Shown here piece after piece: positions 9,720-20,096 of a stretch of DNA of 63,790 bases. The stretch lies in assembly GCA_028280345.1 (NCBI GenBank), contig JANQLY010000012.1, positions 1 to 63,790 of the forward strand, given 5' to 3'. The notes beneath the pieces were generated by a model, which saw nothing but the letters and a program-made list of their open reading frames with translations, made no database searches and was not told where the DNA came from. A program made the position numbers and the translations under genes. Each line of letters starts with the position of its first letter. Within the stretch, counting starts at the first letter, position 1. The stretch is from Pseudomonadales bacterium (lineage in GTDB: Bacteria; Pseudomonadota; Gammaproteobacteria; Pseudomonadales; UBA7239).

Positions 9720-11003
9720 CTAGCCGCCAAATAAATAAAAACCCTCCAACGCCTGACAAAGATACCCAGTATCTTTAGCGCCACAGGTTTCCCGAATTGA
9801 ATGCATGGCAAACTGCGGCGCACCAACATCAATGGTTTTGACACCCAGCTCTGTAGCGGTAATTGGCCCTATGGTTGAACCGCAGGCCATATCGCTGCGC
9901 ACCACAAAACTTTGTACGGGTACTTTGGCCTGTTCGCAGCAATGACGAAACAGTGCCTGGGTTTCGCTGTTCGAGGCGTAGCGCTGATTCGCATTAATCT
10001 TTATCACCGGGCCCGCATTGAGTTTTGGGCCATGGTTATTGTCGTGTTTCTCGCTAAAGTTTGGATGCACGCCGTGGGCGTTATCCACAGAAACCATCAT
10101 TGAGTTGTCAATCGCACGAGCGCGGCTTTCGGTATTATCGATCCAGCGTTCAAGCACGGTTTTTAACATCGGCCCCTGCGCTCCGGCGGCGCTGGCACTA
10201 CCGACTTCCTCGTGGTCATTACACACCAGCAGCAAACTCTGGTCGTTATTTTGTTCGGCTGCCTGCAACAACGCCTGCAAACCGATATAACAACTCAATA
10301 GATTATCTAGCCGCGCACTGGCAATAAACTCGTCATTAAAACCAATCAGCGCTGGCGGCTGGCAGTCATAAAAGCTCAACTCATAGTCGAGTACGCGACT
10401 AATGCTTGCATCCTGTTTTTGTACTTCTGCCAATAACAGTTCACGAAAGTCCTGCTTGTTATCTGAACACATTAATAATGGCGGCAAATCTTTCTGGCGG
10501 TTCACGGTGCTTTTTTCATTCGCCTCGCGATTCAGGTGAATCGCAAGACTCGGTATCACTGCAACCGGTTTGTCAAAGTTAACCAGTTTATTCACCACTT
10601 GATTGTTTGCGTCGAGGCAACTGACGCGCCCGGCGAGTGACAGGTCGCGATCAAACCACGGATGCAACAGCACACCACCATAGACTTCCACACCGAGTTG
10701 AAAGTAGCCCTTGTTGTTGATTTCCGGGTTGGGTTTAACACGTAGGCACGGACTGTCGGTATGGGCACCCACCATGCGAATTCCTGCTTCAGCCACATCC
10801 GCCTGCCCCACCACAAAGGCCACCACACTGGACTGGTTGCGCGTCACAAAGTAGCGCCCGCCGGCACTCAGCTGCCAGCTATCCGCTTCTTTTAATTCGC
10901 TAAAGCCCGCTGCCGACAGTTCGGCACAAAGATTTTCAACCGCATGAAACGGTGTCGGTGAACGCTGCAAAAAATCCAGCAAGGGTTGATTCAGTTCAGA
11001 CAT
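9720..11003 (-). CDS. apeB: M18 family aminopeptidase
   Basis: A 427-residue cytoplasmic metallo-aminopeptidase of the M18 (aspartyl aminopeptidase-like) family. Metal and catalytic motifs are visible: [16 protein letters not shown] near the N-terminus, [15 protein letters not shown] in the middle, and [14 protein letters not shown] near the C-terminus. Members form tetrahedral dodecamers and remove N-terminal residues from peptides. I place the start at the ATG at 11003 ([13 protein letters not shown]), which matches the family N-terminus, instead of a longer form starting 60 bases upstream. Confidence 0.95.
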   Translation of the reverse strand: MSELNQPLLDFLQRSPTPFHAVENLCAELSAAGFSELKEADSWQLSAGGRYFVTRNQSSVVAFVVGQADVAEAGIRMVGAHTDSPCLRVKPNPEINNKGYFQLGVEVYGGVLLHPWFDRDLSLAGRVSCLDANNQVVNKLVNFDKPVAVIPSLAIHLNREANEKSTVNRQKDLPPLLMCSDNKQDFRELLLAEVQKQDASISRVLDYELSFYDCQPPALIGFNDEFIASARLDNLLSCYIGLQALLQAAEQNNDQSLLLVCNDHEEVGSASAAGAQGPMLKTVLERWIDNTESRARAIDNSMMVSVDNAHGVHPNFSEKHDNNHGPKLNAGPVIKINANQRYASNSETQALFRHCCEQAKVPVQSFVVRSDMACGSTIGPITATELGVKTIDVGAPQFAMHSIRETCGAKDTGYLCQALEGFYLFGG

Positions 11004-11194
11004 CGTGTGGAGAGCCCTGATTAAACAAGGGCTTATCATACTATCGCCCCCGCAAACTGTCATATTTGTGTCGCAATAAAAGCCCCAAATAATAAAAACA
11101 AAAGGATAAAAAGATAAGTGATAGAATGGATGCCCTTTTCAAAATACTCAGGCAGCAGCCTTATGGTCAGTCTTTCACAGGGAGTCATACGCGC

Positions 11195-11884
11195 ATGAGC
11201 AGCGGCTGGATCGGCGTTGACCTCGATGGCACCCTCGCAAGCTACGACGGTTCCCACGGTATCGAGATTATCGGCAAGCCGATAGAGCCGATGCTACAGC
11301 GTATTCAACAGTGGCTCGACGCCGGTGTGGACGTGCGTATTTTTACTGCGCGAGCTTCAAACCCCGATCTCGCCGCCCCGGTACAGGACTGGCTGATTGA
11401 ACTCGGCTTGCCCGCTCTACCCGTCACTAACCGCAAGGACTTCGATCTGATTCAGCTTTGGGACGATCGCGTGATTCAGATGGAAGCCAATACCGGTGCC
11501 GTACTCACACCGAAAGAACATATCACCCTAGAAGTCACCGGCTGGGTCGGTGTGGAACTCGATGGCACACTCGCACAGTTTGAAAAAGGTCAGGACCCGA
11601 TGAGTATTGGCGAACCGGTAACCAAAATGCGTATTCGCGTGCAACAGTGGCTCATGGCCGGTATTGATGTACGTTTGTTTACTGCACGCGCTTCACTACC
11701 GGCAATGATCCCTGTGATTGAAGCATGGCTTGCCGAACACAGTATGGAAGGTATGCCGATTACCTGCGAAAAGGATTTTGGTATGTCGCAGTACTGGGAT
11801 GATCGCGGCGTGCATGTGGTGTGCAACCGCGGCGAAATTGTGACTCTGTTGGATAGTGCTCTACCGGACGCCAAATACCGCTAG
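11195..11884 (+). CDS. Tandem-duplicated HAD-like protein
   Basis: The start at ATG 11195 gives 229 residues made of two similar halves with a period of 112 residues. Each half has a motif I (DLDGT at 9-13; ELDGT at 121-125), a QQWL.AG.DVR segment, a FTARAS motif (50-55; 162-167) and a WDDR motif (89-92; 201-204). This resembles small HAD phosphatase-like proteins of phages and bacteria. The first half keeps the nucleophilic Asp9; in the second half Glu121 replaces it, so only the first half should be catalytic. Function and substrate are unknown. An upstream in-frame ATG at 11126 would add 23 residues with no family match. Confidence 0.8.
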   Translation: MSSGWIGVDLDGTLASYDGSHGIEIIGKPIEPMLQRIQQWLDAGVDVRIFTARASNPDLAAPVQDWLIELGLPALPVTNRKDFDLIQLWDDRVIQMEANTGAVLTPKEHITLEVTGWVGVELDGTLAQFEKGQDPMSIGEPVTKMRIRVQQWLMAGIDVRLFTARASLPAMIPVIEAWLAEHSMEGMPITCEKDFGMSQYWDDRGVHVVCNRGEIVTLLDSALPDAKYR

Positions 11885-11905
11885 CTTTCTTTTTCTTTAT
11901 TCCTT

Positions 11906-12781
11906 TTATGTTCGGCCTGTTTTGTTTTGCAAACGCGCAAACAGACTTGAGGTATCCCAACGTCCACCCCCCATGTTTTGCACCTCTGCATAATAATCAT
12001 CAACGAGTTTCGCCACGGTAAGATCAATATCCTTGCCTTCAGCTTCGGCAAATACAATGCCGAGATCCTTGCGCATCAGATCCACGGCAAAACCGAATTC
12101 GTATTCTCCGTTTAACATGGTGTGAGAACGATTTTCCATCTGCCAGGATTGCGCTGCACCACCACTAATAACCGATAGCACTTTTTCCATATCCAGGTCC
12201 ATTTGCGCACCAAAGTTCAACGCTTCAGAAAGGCTTTGCAACAATCCCGTAATCGTAATCTGGTTTACCATCTTGCACAGCTGTCCGCAGCCACTCTCGC
12301 CAATCCGCTCGATACGTTTGCCATAGGCCTGCATGACCGGTTCCGCCTTTGCAAAAGCAGACTGCTCTCCTCCCACCATAATACTGAGCGCAGCGTTTTC
12401 TGCACCGGCCTGTCCACCGGACACCGGCGCATCGAGCATGGCAAAGCCCCGCTCACTGGCTGCCGCTGATAATTCCCTGGCCAATTGCGCCGATGTTGTG
12501 GTGTGATCGACAAATAACGCACCGGGCTTGAGGGTTTGAAATACACCGTGCTCGCCGAGAGTAACCTCACGCACATCTTCATCCCTGCCGACACAGGCAA
12601 ACACGATGTCGCAATCACCGAGTTCCGCCGGGCTTGCCACCGCTGTGCCACCGTATTCCCCCTGCCACTGCTGTGCCTTTGTTTCTGTGCGGTTATAAAC
12701 CCTGACTTCATGCCCGGCGCGGGCAAGATGCCCCGCCATTGGATAGCCCATCACCCCCAGACCAATAAAACCCGCTTTCAT
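11906..12781 (-). CDS. 3-hydroxyisobutyrate dehydrogenase-family NAD(P)-dependent oxidoreductase
   Basis: A 291-residue beta-hydroxyacid dehydrogenase. It opens with the Rossmann and signature motif FIGLGVMGYPMAGHLARAG, has the substrate-binding signature DAPVSGGQAGAENAALSIMVGG split across about 117-138, and the catalytic Lys in LCKMVNQ. Close families oxidise 3-hydroxyisobutyrate, tartronate semialdehyde or related short hydroxyacids; sequence alone does not separate them. A GGGGGA ribosome site precedes the ATG. It is divergent from the SRPBCC gene. Confidence 0.93.
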   Translation of the reverse strand: MKAGFIGLGVMGYPMAGHLARAGHEVRVYNRTETKAQQWQGEYGGTAVASPAELGDCDIVFACVGRDEDVREVTLGEHGVFQTLKPGALFVDHTTTSAQLARELSAAASERGFAMLDAPVSGGQAGAENAALSIMVGGEQSAFAKAEPVMQAYGKRIERIGESGCGQLCKMVNQITITGLLQSLSEALNFGAQMDLDMEKVLSVISGGAAQSWQMENRSHTMLNGEYEFGFAVDLMRKDLGIVFAEAEGKDIDLTVAKLVDDYYAEVQNMGGGRWDTSSLFARLQNKTGRT

Positions 12782-12892
12782 GTTCTATTCCCCCATACCC
12801 AACGATAGCGCTGACTATTTTGTTCGCGGACATAATACCCTACAATGGCCGACGGTTTAGAGATCAAAACATACGCATAAGGAGCACCACAG

Positions 12893-13417
12893 ATGGGCCA
12901 TATCGTTACCAGCAATGTTATTTGCGCCATGTCCGCTGCCCAGGCCTGGGAAAAATTGCGCGACCTGTCTCTGGCCCACAACTATGTGCCGAATATCGAC
13001 AAAACCCAAATCACCACCGAGAAAAAGGAAGGTGTAGGCGCAAGCCGACGGGTTTCAGGTAAACAATCCCTCGATGAGACTGTGACCGAATGGAAAGAAG
13101 GCAAAGGTTTTACGATTCGTTTGCACAATGGCGACAAACCTGTCACGCCATTTAAGGAGGCCACCTTTACTTACCGCATTGATGCGATTGATGACACGCA
13201 GTGCAAACTCACCACCACGATGATTTATGAACTTCCCTGGGGTTTTTTCGGAAATTTGTTAAATACGTTGCTGATTGGACGCATCGTTCGTGGCAATATC
13301 CGTGATGTTGTGTTGAGCATGAAGGGCTATTACGAGACAAACAAGCCGATCACCAAAAGTGATCTGGCAGAGCTGCGCAAGATTCCCGAGGAAAAACTGC
13401 CCCAGCCCTATGGCTAG
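12893..13417 (+). CDS. SRPBCC family protein (polyketide-cyclase/START-like fold)
   Basis: A 174-residue protein starting MGHIVTSNVICAMSAAQAWEKL, the first strand and helix of the SRPBCC helix-grip fold, followed by the strand-rich core (ETVTEWKEGKGFTIRLHNG). Such proteins bind hydrophobic ligands in an internal cavity, some as cyclases or lipid carriers. AAGGAG lies eight bases before the ATG. It is 60 bases upstream of the large PEP-synthase-like gene on the same strand, so the two may be co-transcribed; a shared role is possible but unproved. Confidence 0.85.
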   Translation: MGHIVTSNVICAMSAAQAWEKLRDLSLAHNYVPNIDKTQITTEKKEGVGASRRVSGKQSLDETVTEWKEGKGFTIRLHNGDKPVTPFKEATFTYRIDAIDDTQCKLTTTMIYELPWGFFGNLLNTLLIGRIVRGNIRDVVLSMKGYYETNKPITKSDLAELRKIPEEKLPQPYG

Positions 13418-13477
13418 TCCGTCAAGCCCTTTCTGACATAACAGATTCGATCAGGTAGTTGCAGCTCAGGGGGCCGT

Positions 13478-15943
13478 ATGTCTTTTCCACGCATTATTCA
13501 ATTCCACGATATTAATCAGGATGACGCCGTAGGCGGCAAGGCCAGCGGACTTGCGCGCCTTATTGACATGCAATTATATGTACCTCCCGGTTTTGTTATT
13601 CTCGATGCGGAGCCAGGCAACTACCCCGCCAAGCTTGAACAAAATTACCTTGCGCTCGGCGGCGGCAAAGTTGCGGTACGTTCTTCGGCTATCGGTGAAG
13701 ACTCGGCGGGCGCTTCGTTTGCAGGTCAGTATGAAACGATTCTCGATGTTGACGGCATTGAAGAACTGCAAGCGGCTATTGATCAATGCCTGAACTCAAC
13801 CGTCAACGAACGCGCCAGTGCCTATCGCAGTGATCAAACCAGTCTCGGCAATGTACCGATGGCGATTGTGGTACAGGAAATGGTCAACGCAAAATCTGCC
13901 GGAGTACTTTTTACCGTTGACCCGGTTTCCAACCGCCGCGATCACATGGTCATTGATGCGGTCAAAGGCACCGGCGAAAAACTCGTCAGCGGCGAAGCGA
14001 CACCGGATCACTATGTGTTTGATCGCAGCAAGGGCAAACTGATCACCAAGGAGCTTACCGGCAATAAGTCTATTTTGAATCCGGACAACTTCCGCCAGCT
14101 CATCAAGGAATCACAAAAAGCTGAACAAATTGCCGGCGAACCGCTGGACATGGAGTGGGCAATTGATGAAGACGGCGATATCTGCTGGTTACAGGCACGC
14201 CCGATTACCACACTTTCCTCCGACCTTAATGAACTTGATACCACACTGCCTACCCCGGACCAGATCTATACCAAGTGCAACGTCAGTGAGGCATTGCCCG
14301 GTGCCCTGTGTCCGCTCACCCATTCGGTTACTGGTCAAGGTCTCGAGATTGGCATGCAGCGGGTATTAATGGATGTCGACTTACTCGATAAAGAGCAGGA
14401 ACAATGGATCATGTTCGGCAGTTTTTACGGACACCTGTTTATCAATATGAGCGGCCTTGCGCTGACACCGCGTAAGGTACTTGGCACCAGCGCGGATGAT
14501 ATGTCACTGGCTGTCTGCGGTCGCGTCATTCCCGAACTTGATCAGCAGGTGGACGTACCGCCACTCAAGGAACGTCTACCGCGCATTATTAAACACATCA
14601 AAACCGTGCTGAGTGGCAAGAAACAGCGTCAGCGTTTGCAAGAGCTCGCCGATACACTGGAACTGCCACAACAGAATACCGTACTTGAACAATGGCAAAT
14701 GATCGACACCACGATGGAGCCGCTGCATGCCGCTCACCACGCCCACCTGGTTTCTTCCATGGGTGCAGGCATGATGGCACCGCTGCTACTCGGCATTCTC
14801 GCAAAAGGACAAACACCGACAGACGAACACCACATGCAGGTCGCTGCACTGCTCGCCGGTGCCGAGGATGTTGAAAGCGCGGATATTGCAAAAGGCGCCA
14901 CCGATATCCAGCAACTGCTGCTTAAACAACCCCATATCAGGGAGCGTTTTATTAACGTGAGCGCACCGGAAGCCTACAGTTATTTGCGTAGTTCTGATTC
15001 CGGAGCAGCAGGCAAGGCTTTTTTCAATTATCTGAAACGTCACGGTCACCGCTCTATCAGCGAAATGGATATTCGCATCAAGGAATGGGCCAGTGACCCG
15101 ATGCCACTGATTGAGTCATTACAGATTCCGTTAAAAGGCATGATTGACCAGGAACAAACCGCCGTGCGCCCTGCTACATCAATTGATAGTTTAAGTAATG
15201 AAAAAATTCTCGCTGAACAAAACTTTGTGGTGAAAAAACTGGTGGGCATTGCCCACAAAGCGATTCGCGGCCGCGAAGCGTCCAAGAGTTTGCTTGTTAA
15301 AGTGAAGCAGAAGTACAAAGCCGCCTATCGCCAGCTCGGCCAAATGATGGTCGCCGAAGGACTGATTACCGATAACGATCAACTGTATTTCTTTACCCAT
15401 CAGGAACTTGGCGAACTGATTCGCAGCCAGAATACCGAGATGCTGAAGCAGGCAGATATGCGCCGCAAGGCACTTGACCAGCAACAGAACCTCACCTTCC
15501 CCGATGTATTTACTGGCGTGCCAACTCCGGTGAAACCGGACCTCGACAAGATTCCCGCTGATCAACTGGTTAAAGGCAAAACCGTGAGCCGTGGCAAGGT
15601 CATGGGCCATGCGAAAATTGCACGCACCGTTGCGGAAGCACAAAAGCTTGAAGCGGGCGACATTTTGATTGCACCGATTACCGATGTCGCCTGGACACCG
15701 TATTTCAGTTTGATTGGCGGCCTTGTCACCGACATCGGCAGTTCTGTATCACACGGTGCTGTGGTGGCACGGGAATACGGTTTGCCAGCAATTGTGAAAA
15801 CAGATATTGGCACACAGACCTTCAAGGACGGTGATGTGGTAATTCTCGATGCGAATGAGGGTTATGTGCGCATTGCCACCGAGCAGGAAGCAAAGATTTT
15901 TCACAAGAAAAGCAGCCAACCGGGTAATGCCGCAGCTGCCTGA
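13478..15943 (+). CDS. PEP-synthase / rifampicin-phosphotransferase-like phosphotransferase
   Basis: An 821-residue enzyme with the domain order of the PEP-utilising family. Residues 1-250 form the ATP-grasp domain (GGKASGLARLIDMQLYVPPG near the start, AVRSSAIGEDSAGASFAGQY at about 67-86, and EWAIDEDGDICWLQARPI at about 226-243). A long middle domain follows (about 260-690), then the swivelling phosphohistidine domain with SSVSHGAVVAREYGLPAIV, active His at about 759. There is no C-terminal PEP/pyruvate TIM-barrel of the usual PEP synthase, so the architecture is that of rifampicin phosphotransferase (ATP domain, substrate domain, His domain). The substrate in this organism is unknown. Confidence 0.85.
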   Translation: MSFPRIIQFHDINQDDAVGGKASGLARLIDMQLYVPPGFVILDAEPGNYPAKLEQNYLALGGGKVAVRSSAIGEDSAGASFAGQYETILDVDGIEELQAAIDQCLNSTVNERASAYRSDQTSLGNVPMAIVVQEMVNAKSAGVLFTVDPVSNRRDHMVIDAVKGTGEKLVSGEATPDHYVFDRSKGKLITKELTGNKSILNPDNFRQLIKESQKAEQIAGEPLDMEWAIDEDGDICWLQARPITTLSSDLNELDTTLPTPDQIYTKCNVSEALPGALCPLTHSVTGQGLEIGMQRVLMDVDLLDKEQEQWIMFGSFYGHLFINMSGLALTPRKVLGTSADDMSLAVCGRVIPELDQQVDVPPLKERLPRIIKHIKTVLSGKKQRQRLQELADTLELPQQNTVLEQWQMIDTTMEPLHAAHHAHLVSSMGAGMMAPLLLGILAKGQTPTDEHHMQVAALLAGAEDVESADIAKGATDIQQLLLKQPHIRERFINVSAPEAYSYLRSSDSGAAGKAFFNYLKRHGHRSISEMDIRIKEWASDPMPLIESLQIPLKGMIDQEQTAVRPATSIDSLSNEKILAEQNFVVKKLVGIAHKAIRGREASKSLLVKVKQKYKAAYRQLGQMMVAEGLITDNDQLYFFTHQELGELIRSQNTEMLKQADMRRKALDQQQNLTFPDVFTGVPTPVKPDLDKIPADQLVKGKTVSRGKVMGHAKIARTVAEAQKLEAGDILIAPITDVAWTPYFSLIGGLVTDIGSSVSHGAVVAREYGLPAIVKTDIGTQTFKDGDVVILDANEGYVRIATEQEAKIFHKKSSQPGNAAAA

Positions 15944-15969
15944 GTCGGCTTGCAATAGCTGAACCCGTG

Positions 15970-16452
15970 CTATTCTGCAATTTTTACCAGTAAGGTGTCA
16001 CACGGTGCGCTTTGAATCACCGCACTCGCTGTGGAGCCAAGCAGCGAGCGTAAACCGTGGCGACCGTGGGTGCCCAGCACTAGCAAATCCGCCTGCATTT
16101 TCTCTGCAAAATCACTAATCGCCGTGGCCGGATGGCCAAGCAAGGCATGCAGGTTTTCTTCGCGCACGGTCTCGTCGAGCAAGTGTTTTTTCATCGTGGC
16201 GAGAATATCGTCCTGCAACTGCATATCACCGCCGGCAGGCAGTCCCATGATCGGCCCGTAACAGTTGGTCGGCGTTTCCGCGACATGAACGATATCGATA
16301 CTCGCACCATAGTGTGCAGCCAATTCCCTCGCCTGATCCAGCACTTGCCAGGCCTGATCCGAGAAATCAATCGCCACGAGCAGGCGCTCATAACCTGAGG
16401 CCTGAGCAGCTACCCCCGCATCTGAAGATATGCCATCGCTCGTTGTCGTCAT
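15970..16452 (-). CDS. Universal stress protein, UspA-like
   Basis: A 160-residue single UspA domain: YERLLVAIDFSDQAWQVLDQ (first strand and helix), a middle SIDIVHVAET strand, and the ATP-binding end ADLLVLGTHGRHGLRSLLGS followed by SAPCDTLLVK. The GxHGRxG...G pattern is present, so ATP binding is expected. I use the ATG at 16452; a TTG 39 bases upstream is the other choice. It is convergent with the PEP-synthase-like gene and divergent from the arsC-family gene. Confidence 0.93.
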   Translation of the reverse strand: MTTTSDGISSDAGVAAQASGYERLLVAIDFSDQAWQVLDQARELAAHYGASIDIVHVAETPTNCYGPIMGLPAGGDMQLQDDILATMKKHLLDETVREENLHALLGHPATAISDFAEKMQADLLVLGTHGRHGLRSLLGSTASAVIQSAPCDTLLVKIAE

Positions 16453-16591
16453 CTGCAACCCGTTTCCTATCTGTTGCCAGCAGTGTAACAATCCGGATTT
16501 AAAGATTAAAGACAGCAGTGGTATGCTTGCGCCCCGATTTTTTCGACTTCGGTTATACTGCGCAACGCGTACACAACATCAGGCACCCACT

Positions 16592-16936
16592 ATGACCACG
16601 TTATACGGCATTAAAAACTGCGATACTGTAAAAAAGGCCCGCAAATGGCTGGAGCAGCAAGCTGTGGACTATAATTTCCACGACGTACGCGCCGATGGTC
16701 TGAGCAAAAAGCAGCTACAGCAATGGGCCAAAGTCGTCGGCTGGGAAACCCTGGTTAACAAGCGCAGCACCACCTGGAAACAGTTGCCCGAGGCCACTCG
16801 CGATGGCCTGACGGAGAAGACCGCCATCACTACTCTGCTTGAACATCCGACCCTGATCAAAAGGCCGGTTCTCGAGCACAGCAATGATGTTCACGTAGGG
16901 TTTCAGGCGGATAACTACAGCGCCATTTTTAAATAG
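16592..16936 (+). CDS. ArsC-family reductase (YffB/Spx-like)
   Basis: A 114-residue thioredoxin-fold protein starting MTTLYGIKNCDTVKKARKWL. It has the single active-site cysteine (GIKNCDT) of the YffB branch rather than the CxxC of Spx or the arsenate reductases proper, and the usual KRPVLE segment with the cis-proline near the C-terminus. It is probably a glutathione-dependent reductase of unknown substrate. The gene lies 14 bases before dapD, an arrangement common in pseudomonads, so it is likely in one operon with dapD-dapE. The ATG at 16592 fits the family start; longer forms do not. Confidence 0.92.
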   Translation: MTTLYGIKNCDTVKKARKWLEQQAVDYNFHDVRADGLSKKQLQQWAKVVGWETLVNKRSTTWKQLPEATRDGLTEKTAITTLLEHPTLIKRPVLEHSNDVHVGFQADNYSAIFK

Positions 16937-16950
16937 ATTTGAGGTAGAAC

Positions 16951-17973
16951 ATGAGTAATTTATACAGTATCGGTCTGGGCATCGGCAGCAAAAACGACAA
17001 GCAGGAGTGGCTTGACGTTTTTTACCCCTCCCCGCTGCTCAATCCCGGCGCTGCCTGGGAAACCGCAGCCAAAGCTGTTGGCTACAGCGAAGGTAACAGC
17101 ACGATTGAACTCAATACCGACAGCATTACCACCTTGCTCGAACAACTTGGCGAACAGGGCGTGGACGTTTCTGCATTTAATACCATTCCCCAGGCCAGTA
17201 ATATTGTATTAACGGTACTCGCGAGCGATGACGCACCGCAGTCCGTTCCCGAAGGTTATTTGAAGCTGCATCTGCTGTCGCACCGCCTTGTCAAACCCCA
17301 TGAAACCAATCTCAGCGGCCTGTTTGGTGTACTACCCAATGTCGCGTGGACCAACAAGGGAGCGGTTGACCTCAGCGAATTACCGGCAAAACAGCTTGAA
17401 GCGCGCCTTAACGGTGAGGTACTTGATGTTGCGTCTGTAGACAAGTTTCCGAAAATGACTAACTATGTCGTGCCCGCCGGTGTCCGTATTGCCCATACCG
17501 CTCGTGTCAGACTTGGCGCCTATCTCGGCGAGGGCACCACAATTATGCACGAGGGGTTTGTTAACTTTAATGCTGGCACCGAAGGCCCCGGCATGATTGA
17601 AGGGCGTATCTCCGCCGGCGTGTTTGTTGGTGCGGGCTCTGACCTTGGCGGCGGTTGTTCCACCATGGGTACCTTGTCCGGCGGTAACGATGTAGTCATT
17701 TCCATTGGCAATGAATGCCTGATCGGCGCGAATGCCGGCGTAGGTATTCCGCTTGGCGATCGCTGCACCATTGAAGCCGGACTTTATATCACCGCAGGCA
17801 GCAAGGTCGCCATGCTTGATGACAACGGACAGGAAGTGGAGAAGATCAAGGCCCGCGACCTTAGCGGCAAGTCTGATCTGCTGTTTCGCCGCAATTCTGT
17901 TAGTGGCGCGATTGAATGTCTGACCAACAAATCTGCGATTGAATTAAACGAAGAGCTGCACAGCAACAACTGA
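16951..17973 (+). CDS. dapD: 2,3,4,5-tetrahydropyridine-2,6-dicarboxylate N-succinyltransferase
   Basis: A 340-residue DapD of the longer form found in pseudomonads. The N-terminal domain (1-170) is followed by left-handed parallel beta-helix repeats ([20 protein letters not shown], then [20 protein letters not shown] and [19 protein letters not shown]) that bind succinyl-CoA. It catalyses the succinylation step of diaminopimelate and lysine synthesis in the cytoplasm. GAGGT lies six bases before the ATG. Its TGA overlaps the dapE ATG by one base, so the two are translationally coupled. Confidence 0.97.
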   Translation: MSNLYSIGLGIGSKNDKQEWLDVFYPSPLLNPGAAWETAAKAVGYSEGNSTIELNTDSITTLLEQLGEQGVDVSAFNTIPQASNIVLTVLASDDAPQSVPEGYLKLHLLSHRLVKPHETNLSGLFGVLPNVAWTNKGAVDLSELPAKQLEARLNGEVLDVASVDKFPKMTNYVVPAGVRIAHTARVRLGAYLGEGTTIMHEGFVNFNAGTEGPGMIEGRISAGVFVGAGSDLGGGCSTMGTLSGGNDVVISIGNECLIGANAGVGIPLGDRCTIEAGLYITAGSKVAMLDDNGQEVEKIKARDLSGKSDLLFRRNSVSGAIECLTNKSAIELNEELHSNN

Positions 17974-19157
17974 TGAGTACTTCTGATTCCAGCCCTACCC
18001 TCACACTGGCCCGCGAACTGATCCAGCGAACCTCGGTGACACCGGAAGATGCCGGCTGCCAGCAATTATTGGCGAACCGCCTCGAAGCGCTGGGCTTTCG
18101 CTGTGAGCATCTGCGTTTTGGCGAGGGCGAGGAGCACGGCCCGGTAGATAACCTCTGGGCGATCAAGGAGGGTTCTGCGCCACAAACCGAGCGGCGTACC
18201 TTTTGCTTTGCCGGACACACTGACGTGGTGCCGGTAGGCGAACGTGCAGACTGGAACAATGATCCATTTGCCGCCGACATTGAAGGTGACATGCTCGTCG
18301 GGCGCGGTGCCGCCGATATGAAAGGCTCACTCGCCGCGATGGTGACTGCAACCGAAGCATTTCTGCAAAGCAACCCGGATCACACCCACAATATCGCCTG
18401 GCTCATTACCAGCGACGAAGAAGGCCCGGCTGTTTACGGCACCGTAAAAGTCGTTGAATATTTGCAGGCAAATAATGAACCCATACACTGGTGCCTGGTT
18501 GGAGAACCCTCCAGCACCGAAAGGGTTGGCGATGTCGTTAAAAACGGACGACGCGGTTCACTCAATGGCAAGTTGATTGTTAAAGGTGTACAGGGCCATG
18601 TTGCCTACCCGCAACTCGCAGACAATCCAATTCATAAAGCACTCGCCGCACTACAAGCCTTAAGCGCCAAACAATGGGATCAAGGCAACGAATTTTTTCC
18701 GCCAACAAGTTTTCAAATTTCCAACATTCACAGTGGTACCGGCGCTACCAATGTTATTCCTGGCAATCTTGAAGTGTTGTTTAACTTTCGCTATTCCACA
18801 CAGTGGACAGCAGATAACTTGCAAGCAGAAAGCCTTGAAATACTGCACCAAAACGGCCTGCAAGCGCAGGACTATGAACTGAAATGGAACAACAGTGGCA
18901 ATCCATTTATTACTGAAAGTGGCGAACTGGTTGATGCTACTGCCAAAGCAATAAAAAGTGTTACCGGACGTAACACTGAACTGTTAACCACTGGCGGAAC
19001 ATCGGACGGACGCTTTATTGCACCTACCGGCTCTCAAGTTGTGGAACTCGGCCCGGTCAATGCCACTATTCATAAAGTGGACGAATGCGTTTCCATCAAT
19101 GATCTCAATCAGTTACACAGCATTTATGAACAAATACTGTGCACACTACTTACCTGA
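17973..19157 (+). CDS. dapE: Succinyl-diaminopimelate desuccinylase
   Basis: A 394-residue M20-family metallohydrolase. The zinc ligands are in [13 protein letters not shown] (His), GRGAADMKG (bridging Asp) and TSDEEGPA (catalytic and ligand Glu), with the last His in [10 protein letters not shown] near the C-terminus. It removes succinate from N-succinyl-LL-diaminopimelate, two steps after DapD. The start codon overlaps the dapD stop (TGATG). Length is close to the family's usual 375-380. Confidence 0.97.
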   Translation: MSTSDSSPTLTLARELIQRTSVTPEDAGCQQLLANRLEALGFRCEHLRFGEGEEHGPVDNLWAIKEGSAPQTERRTFCFAGHTDVVPVGERADWNNDPFAADIEGDMLVGRGAADMKGSLAAMVTATEAFLQSNPDHTHNIAWLITSDEEGPAVYGTVKVVEYLQANNEPIHWCLVGEPSSTERVGDVVKNGRRGSLNGKLIVKGVQGHVAYPQLADNPIHKALAALQALSAKQWDQGNEFFPPTSFQISNIHSGTGATNVIPGNLEVLFNFRYSTQWTADNLQAESLEILHQNGLQAQDYELKWNNSGNPFITESGELVDATAKAIKSVTGRNTELLTTGGTSDGRFIAPTGSQVVELGPVNATIHKVDECVSINDLNQLHSIYEQILCTLLT

Positions 19158-19688
<531 letters not shown>

Positions 19689-19718
19689 GAGTTAAGAAAA
19701 CACTCTTAAAATTGACGG

Positions 19719-19748
19719 CCTGTAGTGACTGCAACCGGTCACTACAGG
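19719..19748. terminator. Hairpin between csp and DUF2288 genes (probable terminator)
   Basis: A perfect 11-base stem CCTGTAGTGAC/GTCACTACAGG with an eight-base loop, placed between the convergent csp and DUF2288 genes. There is no good T run on either side, so it may stop transcription only partly or with Rho, or protect the 3' ends. Confidence 0.6.
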
Positions 19749-19758
19749 GCATCAGCAC

Positions 19759-20073
19759 CTACACCTCCTGAATCAATACCCAGGGTGCAATGACTAGCGC
19801 CCACACATATTGATCTTCTTCATACCAACGCTGCGCCTGTTCGTCAGCGGGCTGGGCTATTTTTTCCTGTTGCACCCAGGCATCAACTTGCTGCTTGTTA
19901 TCACAGGCAAATTCACAACCTGCTGCCACCAGATCCAGCTCTGAGCTGACCTGCAATACCCTGCCCTGGGCAAAAAAACGCTGTAATTCACGCCAGGCAA
20001 TTTTGGCCGTTTCTGCATTGAGTTTGGTCTTCAGATCGACGTATTCAACGTCGCTCTCGCCATTCTGTGACAT
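19759..20073 (-). CDS. DUF2288 domain protein
   Basis: A 104-residue protein matching DUF2288 by its layout: VDLKTKLNAETAKIAWRELQ, then RFFAQGRVLQVSSELDLV, and the C-terminal WALVIAPWVLIQE. The family is widespread in proteobacteria and has no known function. It is cytoplasmic, with no signal or membrane segment. The gene follows the e(P4)-like lipoprotein gene by 23 bases on the same strand and is probably read with it. ATG at 20073 is used, next to a GTG one codon upstream. Confidence 0.85.
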   Translation of the reverse strand: MSQNGESDVEYVDLKTKLNAETAKIAWRELQRFFAQGRVLQVSSELDLVAAGCEFACDNKQQVDAWVQQEKIAQPADEQAQRWYEEDQYVWALVIAPWVLIQEV

Positions 20074-20096
20074 CACTTCTTACCGGATACCGTCTA

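Noticed and set aside
15191..15643. A 150-codon reverse ORF inside the PEP-synthase-like gene
   Set aside because: The forward frame encodes a complete multi-domain enzyme; the reverse ORF has no ribosome site or family resemblance.
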